In this document: positions 36,015 through 43,009 of the stretch, piece by piece
Layout: each line of letters begins with the position of its first letter
How positions within the stretch are numbered: the stretch's first letter is position 1
NCBI GenBank assembly: GCA_036265815.1
Contig: DATAOI010000027.1
Location: forward strand, 62,001-126,000
DNA length: 64,000 nucleotides
From: Gemmatimonadales bacterium
Lineage (GTDB): Bacteria > Gemmatimonadota > Gemmatimonadetes > Gemmatimonadales > GWC2-71-9
Direction: 5' to 3'
Notes under the pieces: model-generated
The model's input: only the letters and a program-made list of their open reading frames with translations
What the model was told of the DNA's origin: nothing
Database searches by the model: none
Made by a program: the position numbers and the translations under genes

Positions 36015-36860
36015 GTGACCGGCCGAGCAGGCTTCCGGAGATTGGCCACGGCTGCCCTCCTTGGGTTCGCCCTGCCGGGCACGACCGAAGCGGCCACCCG
36101 GCGCGAGCCAGCCGACAGCCCCGCGGTGCGGCTCACCCTGGAGCAGGTCAAGGCCAGACTGTCCGGTGCCGCCCAGGGCACGGCCCCCGACCTCGCCAAT
36201 ACCGACCTCAGCGGCCTCGATCTCACCGGCATCGATTTCAAGCGCGCCAGCCTCACAGGTGCCCGGCTGGTGAACAGCAAGCTGATTCGCGCCAACCTTT
36301 TCAGCTGCGATTTGACCGATGCGGTCCTCACCGGGGCCGACCTCTCCCATGCCAACCTGGACGGCACTGTACTCCGGCGAGCCGGCTTTCAGCGGGCCAA
36401 CCTGGAAGGTGCCAGCCTGTTCGCCACCATCATCGAGGCCGCCGATCTGAGCGGTGCCAATCTCTCAGGCAGCAGAATCATCGGCTATCTCCGGGGCGCC
36501 AAGCTCGCGGGAGCCAAGCTGGTGAAGGCCAATGCCGGGGCCGATCCGGGTAACCAGTCGATGGGTGTCATGCGGGCGACGTTCGTCAGCGCCGATCTGT
36601 CCGGCGCGGACCTCTCGGGCGCCAATCTCTTCAAGGCTGATTTCTCCCACGCGAACCTGGCCAATGCCCGGCTGCCGAACGCGGATCTCCGCAACGCCGA
36701 GCTGGTCCAGAGCGACCTCACCCGGGCCGATCTTACCGGCGCCAAACTGGCCAAGGCCGATCTCTATGGGGCGGATTTCACCGGCGCCATCGGCATGGAC
36801 AAGGTCCAAGGCCTGGACCAAGCCCGCAACCGCGACAAGGCGATCTTCGATGCGAAATGA
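36015..36860 (+). CDS. Secreted pentapeptide-repeat protein of the xox cluster
   Basis: 281 aa from GTG 36015, 8 bp after xoxG. A signal-like N-terminus (RRLATAALLGFALPGTTEA) precedes ~200 residues of A(D/N)LxX repeats (LSGLDLTGIDFKRASLTGARL ...), which should form a right-handed quadrilateral beta-helix. The repeat run has one break near residue 165-185 (GADPGNQSMGVMRATF). Tight spacing with xoxG and an 11-bp overlap with the next gene indicate co-transcription with the methanol oxidation genes. Function unknown; a periplasmic scaffold is possible. Confidence 0.85.
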   Translation: MTGRAGFRRLATAALLGFALPGTTEAATRREPADSPAVRLTLEQVKARLSGAAQGTAPDLANTDLSGLDLTGIDFKRASLTGARLVNSKLIRANLFSCDLTDAVLTGADLSHANLDGTVLRRAGFQRANLEGASLFATIIEAADLSGANLSGSRIIGYLRGAKLAGAKLVKANAGADPGNQSMGVMRATFVSADLSGADLSGANLFKADFSHANLANARLPNADLRNAELVQSDLTRADLTGAKLAKADLYGADFTGAIGMDKVQGLDQARNRDKAIFDAK

Positions 36861-37938
36861 TACCCGGCCCCTTCTCCTTTCCCTGCTTCTCGTCTCTGCC
36901 TGTGGACGCGGGCAGACCAGCGACACCCGAGCCGCCACCGGCGACTCGGCAGCGGCAAAGCCACCCGCGGAAGCCACCGGCGACCTCCTCGCCTACGTCA
37001 CCAACGAGGATTCCCAGGAGCTCAGCGTCATCGATACCCGCAGCGACAGCGTCGTCGCCAGCATCGCCGTGGGGACCCGGCCCCGTGGAGTCCGGGTGAG
37101 CCCGGACGGCAGGACGGTCTTCGTCGCGCTCAGCGGCTCGCCCAAGTGCCCGCCTACCATGCCCGACGCAGAATGCGAGAAGCTCAAGGCCGACAAGTCG
37201 AAGGACGGCATCGCAGTGGTGGACGCGGCCAGCCGGAAGGTCAGCCGGGTCCTGCCGGGAGGCTCGGACCCCGAGAATTTCGACATCAGCCAGGACGGGC
37301 GCACCCTCTTCATCTCCAACGAGGATGCGGGCACTGCCTCGATCGTCGATATCGCCAGCGGTCAGATCCGCTCGACGGTGAAGGTGGGACGGGAGCCTGA
37401 AGGAGTCCGGGTCCATCCGGATGGGGGCACCGTCTGGGTGACCGGGGAGACCGACCATGACGTGACCATCGTCGACACCCGGACCGGCAAGGTGGTGGGC
37501 CACATCGAGGTGGGCAAGCGACCGAGGTCGCTCGCGTTCACCCCCGACGGGACGAGGGCCTTCGTGACCTCCGAGGTGGACGGAACCGTCTGGGTGCTGG
37601 ACGTCTCCTCCCGGAAGCCGATCAAGGTGCTCACGATGCCCAAGGGGTCCAAGCCCATGGGATCGGTGGCCTCGCCAGACGGAAAGCGGATCTACGTCTC
37701 CAACGGACGGGGAGGAACCGTCTCCGTCATCGACGTGGCCGCGGATTCGATGACCACCTCGCTGCCGGTCGGCCAGCGGCCCTGGGGCATCGCGCTCACG
37801 CCGGATGGCCGGAAGCTCTATACCGCCAACGGCCCCTCCAACGACGTGAGCGTGGTCGATACCGAGCGGATGACCGTGCTCAAGAAGATTCCGGTGGGCA
37901 AGGTTCCCTGGGGCGTGGCCCTCGGCCGGACCTCATGA
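36850..37938 (+). CDS. YVTN beta-propeller lipoprotein
   Basis: 362 aa. Lipoprotein signal (LLLSLLLVSACGRG, Cys ~18) and a seven-bladed YVTN propeller: AYVTNEDSQELSVIDTRSDSVVASIAVGTRPRGVRVSPDG, FISNEDAGTASIVDIASGQI, WVTGETDHDVTIVDTRTG and so on. YVTN propellers accompany PQQ-dependent alcohol oxidation in many bacteria; an accessory role at the xox cluster is inferred. Blade 2 carries an extra loop with two Cys (SPKCPPTMPDAECEKLK). Confidence 0.88.
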   Translation: MRNDTRPLLLSLLLVSACGRGQTSDTRAATGDSAAAKPPAEATGDLLAYVTNEDSQELSVIDTRSDSVVASIAVGTRPRGVRVSPDGRTVFVALSGSPKCPPTMPDAECEKLKADKSKDGIAVVDAASRKVSRVLPGGSDPENFDISQDGRTLFISNEDAGTASIVDIASGQIRSTVKVGREPEGVRVHPDGGTVWVTGETDHDVTIVDTRTGKVVGHIEVGKRPRSLAFTPDGTRAFVTSEVDGTVWVLDVSSRKPIKVLTMPKGSKPMGSVASPDGKRIYVSNGRGGTVSVIDVAADSMTTSLPVGQRPWGIALTPDGRKLYTANGPSNDVSVVDTERMTVLKKIPVGKVPWGVALGRTS

Positions 37939-37948
37939 GCCCGGCCTG

Positions 37949-38434
37949 GTGAGGTGGCTGCCGCTGTCTCTGATTGCCGGAGCCGCGTTCGGCGCTGGAC
38001 GGCCCGCGCCGAACGCCTTCCTGATCGCACCGGAGGCCCGCACCGCCCTCCATCGGTTGTACGACGAGAGTGCCGCGGCCAAGGCCGAGCGGGTGGCCTG
38101 CTTGGCGAGTGAGATCGACGGCGACACCCTGCGGATCACCGCGGTCAGCTCCCTGGATGGCGCGCTGGCCGACTCGCTGGCCGTGTCGGCGGAGGCGTCG
38201 CTGGCCGGCTGCGGACCACCGGCCTGGCAAGGCACCGTGCACACGCACGTCGCCATGCGTGCAGATCAGCAGCCATACTCGAGCTTCTCTGGGGCCGATC
38301 GGGGAGTGATGCTGATGTGGGGCCAACGCTGGCGGGCCGCCGGGACCTTCTGTCTGCTCTATACCAGCGAGAAGGTGCACTGTGAGATCGACGGACCCGA
38401 CGGTGGGCTCATCTTTCCCAGTACCTCGTATTGA
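37949..38434 (+). CDS. Secreted JAMM/Mov34-like protein, copy 1
   Basis: 161 aa from GTG 37949, 10 bp after the propeller gene. Signal-like N-terminus (RWLPLSLIAGAAFGAG). The arrangement Glu47 in ERVACLAS, then GTVHTH (His98, His100) and SGAD (Ser114, Asp117) matches the JAMM zinc-protease pattern E...HxH...SxxD, with a HxH-to-Ser gap longer than usual. Four Cys shared with the next gene suggest disulfides in the periplasm. Activity and substrate unknown. Confidence 0.65.
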   Translation: MRWLPLSLIAGAAFGAGRPAPNAFLIAPEARTALHRLYDESAAAKAERVACLASEIDGDTLRITAVSSLDGALADSLAVSAEASLAGCGPPAWQGTVHTHVAMRADQQPYSSFSGADRGVMLMWGQRWRAAGTFCLLYTSEKVHCEIDGPDGGLIFPSTSY

Positions 38435-38441
38435 CACCAGC

Positions 38442-38948
38442 ATGCGTGGCGCCCTGGCACTTGTATCCTTCCTGAGCTGCCTGGCCCCGATCGCCCTTCC
38501 CCAGACCAACCCTGCCCCGCCACCGGCGTTCCGCTTCAGTCCGGAATCCGGACGCGCCCTCGGCGCCCTCTGGCGAGCCAGCCTCGCCTCGCGGGAGGAG
38601 CGAGTCGCCTGCCTGGCCTCCACTATCCGCCACGATACCGTGTTCGTCAGCCGGATCGTTCCGCTGGCCGCGGAGGAGGCCGACTCGATGGGCATCGGTT
38701 CCTCGGAATCGGTCGAGCGCTGCGGCCCGCCGGAGTGGTCCGGGACGGTTCACACCCACATCGCCCTCTTCAGCGACAGCCTGCCATCCACGCTCTTCTC
38801 GGCTCAGGACCGGGGGGTGATGCGGCGATGGTACCAGCGCTGGCACGCGAACGGAGTCTTCTGCCTGGTCTACAGTGCCCGGGACGCCCACTGCGAGGCC
38901 GATGGGGTGGTGGGCGGCATGCGATCGCGGCCGACGATCGAGCGTTGA
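38442..38948 (+). CDS. Secreted JAMM/Mov34-like protein, copy 2
   Basis: 168 aa from ATG 38442, 7 bp after copy 1 and clearly paralogous. Signal peptide (ALVSFLSCLAPIALPQ), then ERVACLASTI, GTVHTHIALFSDSLPSTLFSAQD and FCLVYSARDAHCEADG. The predicted zinc ligands and the same 13-residue spacing between the second His and Ser are kept, as are four Cys. Sequence divergence between the copies is substantial, so the duplication is old. Confidence 0.65.
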   Translation: MRGALALVSFLSCLAPIALPQTNPAPPPAFRFSPESGRALGALWRASLASREERVACLASTIRHDTVFVSRIVPLAAEEADSMGIGSSESVERCGPPEWSGTVHTHIALFSDSLPSTLFSAQDRGVMRRWYQRWHANGVFCLVYSARDAHCEADGVVGGMRSRPTIER

Positions 38949-38955
38949 AGTGTGC

Positions 38956-39498
38956 TCAGGACAGCGGTCGCCGGCTGAAGATCGACCTGGGATGACTCGC
39001 GGCGATCCAGCCGTCGAGCCCCCAGGTGCGCCCGGCGCGGGAGAAGAAGAACGCCACCATCAACGCCGTCAGGAGCATATGGAATCCCTGCTGTCCCGAC
39101 GACATCCACTGGGTGGCCAGGCCGTAGTTGACGACCAGCAGCAGGCCCACCAGCGAGGCGATGCCGGTACAGAGCCCGAGCGTCAAGCCGATGCCGGCCA
39201 CCGTCTCTCCCCACGCCGTGAGATGGGCGAAAAGGTCGCTGTGGGTCAGGACCGTCCCTTCCAGAAAATGCTTGTAGAAAAGGATCGGATTTTCCGAGGC
39301 CTGCTTGCTGACGATCTTCGGCATCACCCCGATCCACCGGTCCTGCACCGCCGGAACCGGTAGAAAGCCGCCCGCGAGCACGATGGTCATCTTGGTGACC
39401 ATCGCCTTGGCGAAGTAGAGTCCGACGGCAATGCGGAGGACCGCGAGCCACCGCGCGGCATTGGAGCTGTCGACGGGAGGACGGGTACCGTAGGCCAT
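38956..39498 (-). CDS. DoxX/thiosulfate:quinone oxidoreductase small-subunit-like membrane protein
   Basis: 180 aa with about four TM segments (VLRIAVGLYFAKAMVTKMTIVLA; TVAGIGLTLGLCTGIASLVGLLLVVNYGL; FHMLLTALMVAFFFSRAGRTWGLDGWIA). DoxX-type topology and the terminal RAGRTWGLD motif place it in the DoxX/DoxD superfamily. No DoxA partner is adjacent. Confidence 0.75.
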   Translation of the reverse strand: MAYGTRPPVDSSNAARWLAVLRIAVGLYFAKAMVTKMTIVLAGGFLPVPAVQDRWIGVMPKIVSKQASENPILFYKHFLEGTVLTHSDLFAHLTAWGETVAGIGLTLGLCTGIASLVGLLLVVNYGLATQWMSSGQQGFHMLLTALMVAFFFSRAGRTWGLDGWIAASHPRSIFSRRPLS

Positions 39499-39527
39499 CG
39501 GCGCATGCTCCTCGATTGGTGGACCCC

Positions 39528-41573
39528 TTAAACCTCCACCCCCAGCTCCGAAAACACAAACGCCCAGGTGTCGGTCACCTCGTCCAGCACCTTGGACAAA
39601 GGCTTGCCCGCCCCGTGACCGGCCCGGGACTCCAGTCGCAGGAGCACGGGGTGTCGCGAGGCAGTGGCCGCCTGCAGCCGGGCCGCCATCTTGCGGGCGT
39701 GCATCGGGTCCACCCGGCTGTCGCTTTCGGCGGTGGCGAGCAGCACGGCGGGGTAGTTGGTCCCGTCCTGGACGTGGTGGTATGGCGAGTAGGCCCGCAG
39801 CCAGGCGTACTGCTCCGGATCATCCGCGGAGCCGTATTCCGGAATCCACAGCCGGGCGATCAGGAACCGATGGTACCGGAGCATGTCGAGCAGCGGGACC
39901 TGCACCACGATCGCCCGGAACAGCTCGGGACGCTGGGTGAGCACCGCGCCCATCAGCAGTCCGCCGTTGGACCCGCCCGCGGCGGCCAGCCGGGCCGGAC
40001 TGGTGTAGCGCTCCGCGATCAGCCACTCCGCCGCCGCGATGAAGTCGTCGAAGCTGTTCTGCTTCTTGCCGAGCATGCCCCCCTGATGCCACGCCTCACC
40101 ATACTCGCCTCCGCCGCGGATGTTGGGAATGGCCACGATCCCGCCGCGCTCGAGCCAGAGGAGCAGCGAGCGGGAGAACGCCGGTGTCATGCTGATGTTG
40201 AATCCGCCGTAGCCGCTCAGGTACACCGGGTTGTTCCCGTCTCGCACCACGCCCGTCCGGTGCACCAGGAACATGGTCACCTGGGTGCCGTCCCTGGAGG
40301 TGACGCTCACCTGGCGGACCTCGAACCGCTCGGGATCGACCTCGGCCTCCACTCGCCGCCAGAGCGTCTGTGCCCCGGTGTCGAGGTCGATGCGGTAGAT
40401 GCTCGGCGGTATGGTGTAGGACGAGTAGCCGTAAAAGATCTCCCGGCCGTCCCACTCCGCGCCGATGCCGAAGAGGCTGCCGAGCGCAGGGAGCGCCACC
40501 TCGCTCACGATGCGACCCTCGAGATCGGCCAGGCGGAGTCGCGAGGAGGCCCGCTCCAGATAGCTCAACGCCAGCCGGTCACCTGCCACTCGCATCCCGT
40601 CGAGCACGGCGTCCGCGCGCGGGGCCACCAGCTCGCGCCAGTGCGCCCGCTCGGCGCGCCCAGGGTCCACGACATAGAGCCGGTAGGTCGGGGCGTCGAG
40701 ATTGGTGCGCAGGAACAGCCGCCCGTGGGCCACCTGGCCTTCGAAAGAGGCCGGAAGATCCTCGACCACCGGTCGCAGGGGTCCGCCGCTGACCCGATCG
40801 CGGAGGTAGAGGTCCGTCTGATCGAACGTCCGCGCCACCCCGATCACCAGCCAGCGGCCGTCCGGCGAGAGGCTGACTCCCGGCCAGTACTCCTTTTGCG
40901 CGGGACGGAACTCGAGAGGGTCGGCGGCGAAATCGGATCCGAGTCGATGAAAGAACACCGAGCGGTGATAGGGCTCCTCACCCTCCGGCACCTCGCCCGG
41001 CGCGGGGTAGCGGGTATAGTAGAACCCGCTGCTGTCCGGCAGCCACGCGAGGTCCGCGGCCCGGGTGCGCGGGATCCGCTCGGGGAGGGTCTCGCCGGTG
41101 TCCACATCGAGCAGATGGAGGACGCTCTGCTCGCTGCCGTTCTGGGAGAGTCCGTACGCCAGCAGGCGCCCGTCGTCGCTGGGATAGTACCAGTCGAGGG
41201 CCGTGGTGCCGGCCGCATCATGCGCGTTGGGGTCGACCGCCACCCGATCGGCGCCGTTCACCCCGTCACGCACGTAGAGCACCGGCTGGTTCTGGCGGCC
41301 ATCGCGCCGCTGATAGAAGTAGCGCCCGCGGGCCGGGGTAGGAACGCTGATCGCCCCGATGGCGAGCAAGGCATCCAGCCGTTCGCGGATCCGCACCCGG
41401 CCGGGGAAGCCGGCGAGGTAGCGCTCGGTGAGCGCGTTCTGCCGCTCGGTCCAGGCCACCACCTCGGGCGCCTCGCTGTCCTCCAGCCAGCGGTAGGGGT
41501 CCGCGAGCGCTTCACCGTGCAGCACGTCCGTCTGGTCCTGCCTGCGCGTCTCGGGGTAGCGGAGCTCAGTCAC
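39528..41573 (-). CDS. Prolyl oligopeptidase family serine peptidase (S9A)
   Basis: 681 aa, normal for POP, with no signal peptide. N-terminal segment YPETRRQDQTDVLHGEALADPYRWLED, a beta-propeller, then the alpha/beta-hydrolase domain: AAGGSNGGLLMG (nucleophile Ser), ESDSRVDPMHA (Asp) and SRAGHGAGKPLSK (His). Cleaves Pro-containing short peptides. Its start overlaps the pfkA end by 8 bp, so it is third in the selW-pfkA-POP operon. Confidence 0.94.
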   Translation of the reverse strand: MTELRYPETRRQDQTDVLHGEALADPYRWLEDSEAPEVVAWTERQNALTERYLAGFPGRVRIRERLDALLAIGAISVPTPARGRYFYQRRDGRQNQPVLYVRDGVNGADRVAVDPNAHDAAGTTALDWYYPSDDGRLLAYGLSQNGSEQSVLHLLDVDTGETLPERIPRTRAADLAWLPDSSGFYYTRYPAPGEVPEGEEPYHRSVFFHRLGSDFAADPLEFRPAQKEYWPGVSLSPDGRWLVIGVARTFDQTDLYLRDRVSGGPLRPVVEDLPASFEGQVAHGRLFLRTNLDAPTYRLYVVDPGRAERAHWRELVAPRADAVLDGMRVAGDRLALSYLERASSRLRLADLEGRIVSEVALPALGSLFGIGAEWDGREIFYGYSSYTIPPSIYRIDLDTGAQTLWRRVEAEVDPERFEVRQVSVTSRDGTQVTMFLVHRTGVVRDGNNPVYLSGYGGFNISMTPAFSRSLLLWLERGGIVAIPNIRGGGEYGEAWHQGGMLGKKQNSFDDFIAAAEWLIAERYTSPARLAAAGGSNGGLLMGAVLTQRPELFRAIVVQVPLLDMLRYHRFLIARLWIPEYGSADDPEQYAWLRAYSPYHHVQDGTNYPAVLLATAESDSRVDPMHARKMAARLQAATASRHPVLLRLESRAGHGAGKPLSKVLDEVTDTWAFVFSELGVEV

Positions 41574-42645
41574 CCAGGCTGATCCCCATCTCCCGCGCGG
41601 TCCGCACCGTGTCGCTGTCCAACGGCACGTTCTTGGCGCGGCCTACCACATTCTCCAGCGCGATCCGGGTGATGTCCGGCCCGTTGAGACCGACCATGAT
41701 GCCGAAGGCCCCATCGGCGATCGCCCGGACCGCGGCGGCGCCGAACCGCAGCGCCAGCAGCCGATCGTACGTGGTGGGGGAGCCACCTCGCTGCAGGTGC
41801 CCCAGCACCAGCGTCCGGGTTTCCTTCCCGGTGTGATGCTCGATGGTGCGGGCAACCTTGCCGGCGATCCCGCCGAGCCGGTCCACCGTCCCCACCCCCC
41901 GCCGCTCGACCAGCTCCACCGTGCCGTCCTTCGGTCGCGCGCCCTCGGCGACCACCACGATGCTGAAGTGCCGGCCCGCTGCCTCGCGGCTGCGGATCTT
42001 TTCGCAGACCTTCTCGATGTCGAAGGGGATCTCGGGAAGCAGGATGACGTCCGCACTGCCCGACAGACCGCTGTAGAGCGCGATCCAGCCCGCATAGCGG
42101 CCCATCAGCTCGACCACCATCACTCGATCGTGGCTCTCCGCGGTGGAGTGCAGCTTGTCGATGGCTTCGGTGGCGGTGCTGACGGCGGTATCGAACCCGA
42201 AGGTGCGCTGGGTCCCGCTCACGTCGTTGTCGATCGTCTTGGGGACACAGACCACCGGGAGCCCCTTGCGCCAGAGGTCGTGCGAGATCTGCAGGCTGCC
42301 ATCCCCGCCGATCGAGACCAGCGCGTCGAAGCCGCTCGCCTGGAAGGCCCCTACTAGATCCTCCGAGCGATCCACCTCGTGCTCCTGCCCGTCGTCGATC
42401 CGGGTGATGTAGCGGAATGGATTGCCTCGGTTGCTGGTGCCGAGAATGGTGCCGCCGAGATGGGTCAGCCCGCGCACCTCGGCGGGGCCAAGCGGGACCA
42501 CGCCGGTGAAAGAAAGCAGGCCCTCGTAGCCTCGCTGAATGCCGTAGCACTGCCATCCCCGGTAGTGCGCCGACAGTACGACCGCCCGAATGACCGCATT
42601 GAGTCCGGGGGCATCGCCGCCGCCGGTGGAGATCGCAATGCGCAT
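41566..42645 (-). CDS. pfkA: 6-phosphofructokinase
   Basis: 359 aa. ISTGGGDAPGLNAVIRAVV at the N-terminus, SIGGDGSLQISHDL (Gly at the ATP-type '104' position) and VPKTIDNDVSGTQRTFGFDTA (Lys where bacterial ATP-PFK has Gly in PGTIDND). The mixed signature is seen in PPi-PFK-related ATP enzymes, so ATP use is likely but not certain. MVVELMGRYAGWIAL and EGARPKDG bind fructose 6-phosphate. The ATG begins 1 nt after the selW stop. Confidence 0.93.
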   Translation of the reverse strand: MRIAISTGGGDAPGLNAVIRAVVLSAHYRGWQCYGIQRGYEGLLSFTGVVPLGPAEVRGLTHLGGTILGTSNRGNPFRYITRIDDGQEHEVDRSEDLVGAFQASGFDALVSIGGDGSLQISHDLWRKGLPVVCVPKTIDNDVSGTQRTFGFDTAVSTATEAIDKLHSTAESHDRVMVVELMGRYAGWIALYSGLSGSADVILLPEIPFDIEKVCEKIRSREAAGRHFSIVVVAEGARPKDGTVELVERRGVGTVDRLGGIAGKVARTIEHHTGKETRTLVLGHLQRGGSPTTYDRLLALRFGAAAVRAIADGAFGIMVGLNGPDITRIALENVVGRAKNVPLDSDTVRTAREMGISLGD

Positions 42646-42646
42646 G

Positions 42647-42874
42647 TCAGCGGGAGCGGCCGATCAGGGCCATGATCTCTCCCGGTTCCGCATGGCGGCG
42701 GAGTGCCTTCTTGGAAAAGATGAGATCGTCGTCCACCGTGACCTCGAACACGCCGCCGGAGGACTGGATCAGGCGGATGTCGGCATCGGGAAAACGCTCT
42801 TTCAGCTCAGCCATCAGACCGACGGCTCGCGGCTGATAGTTTCAGACGACGCAGAACTCGATCGTGACCTGCAT
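42647..42874 (-). CDS. selW: SelW/Rdx-family selenoprotein with in-frame UGA (Sec11)
   Basis: Read from ATG 42874 (GGAGGA Shine-Dalgarno 6 nt upstream), the frame gives MQVTIEFCVV, a TGA at 42842-42844, then 64 codons to a TGA at 42647-42649, coupled to pfkA. The part after the first TGA is unmistakably SelW/Rdx (NYQPRAVGLMAELKERFPDA, then SSGGVFEVTVDDDLIFSKKAL), and the first TGA falls exactly at the redox position of the family's CxxC/CxxU motif (C8-V-V-U11). It is therefore best read as a 75-aa thioredoxin-fold selenoprotein. If UGA is not decoded, only a 10-residue peptide results. The sel genes are not in the window. Confidence 0.85.
42808..42835 (-). promoter_or_regulatory. Candidate bacterial SECIS hairpin in selW
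   Basis: On the mRNA, CAGCC (10-14, counting the U of UGA as 1) pairs with GGCUG (33-37). An inner short stem (GCC with GGU, plus A-U across a bulge) exposes a GUC loop whose first G is 19 nt after the UGA. This fits the general bacterial SECIS layout: a hairpin right after UGA with a G at the start of the apical loop. Hand-folded only. Confidence 0.5.
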
Positions 42875-43009
42875 CTCGGTTCCTCCAAGGGGAGCGCAGC
42901 GGAAGCCGCCGCGAATCGTAGCGGTCCCGTGGGCCGCTGCCAAGGGGACGGGGGGGCCGGTGACGCGGCGCCTTGTCAGGCCTGATTCGATACCGTATCT
43001 ATATGATCC

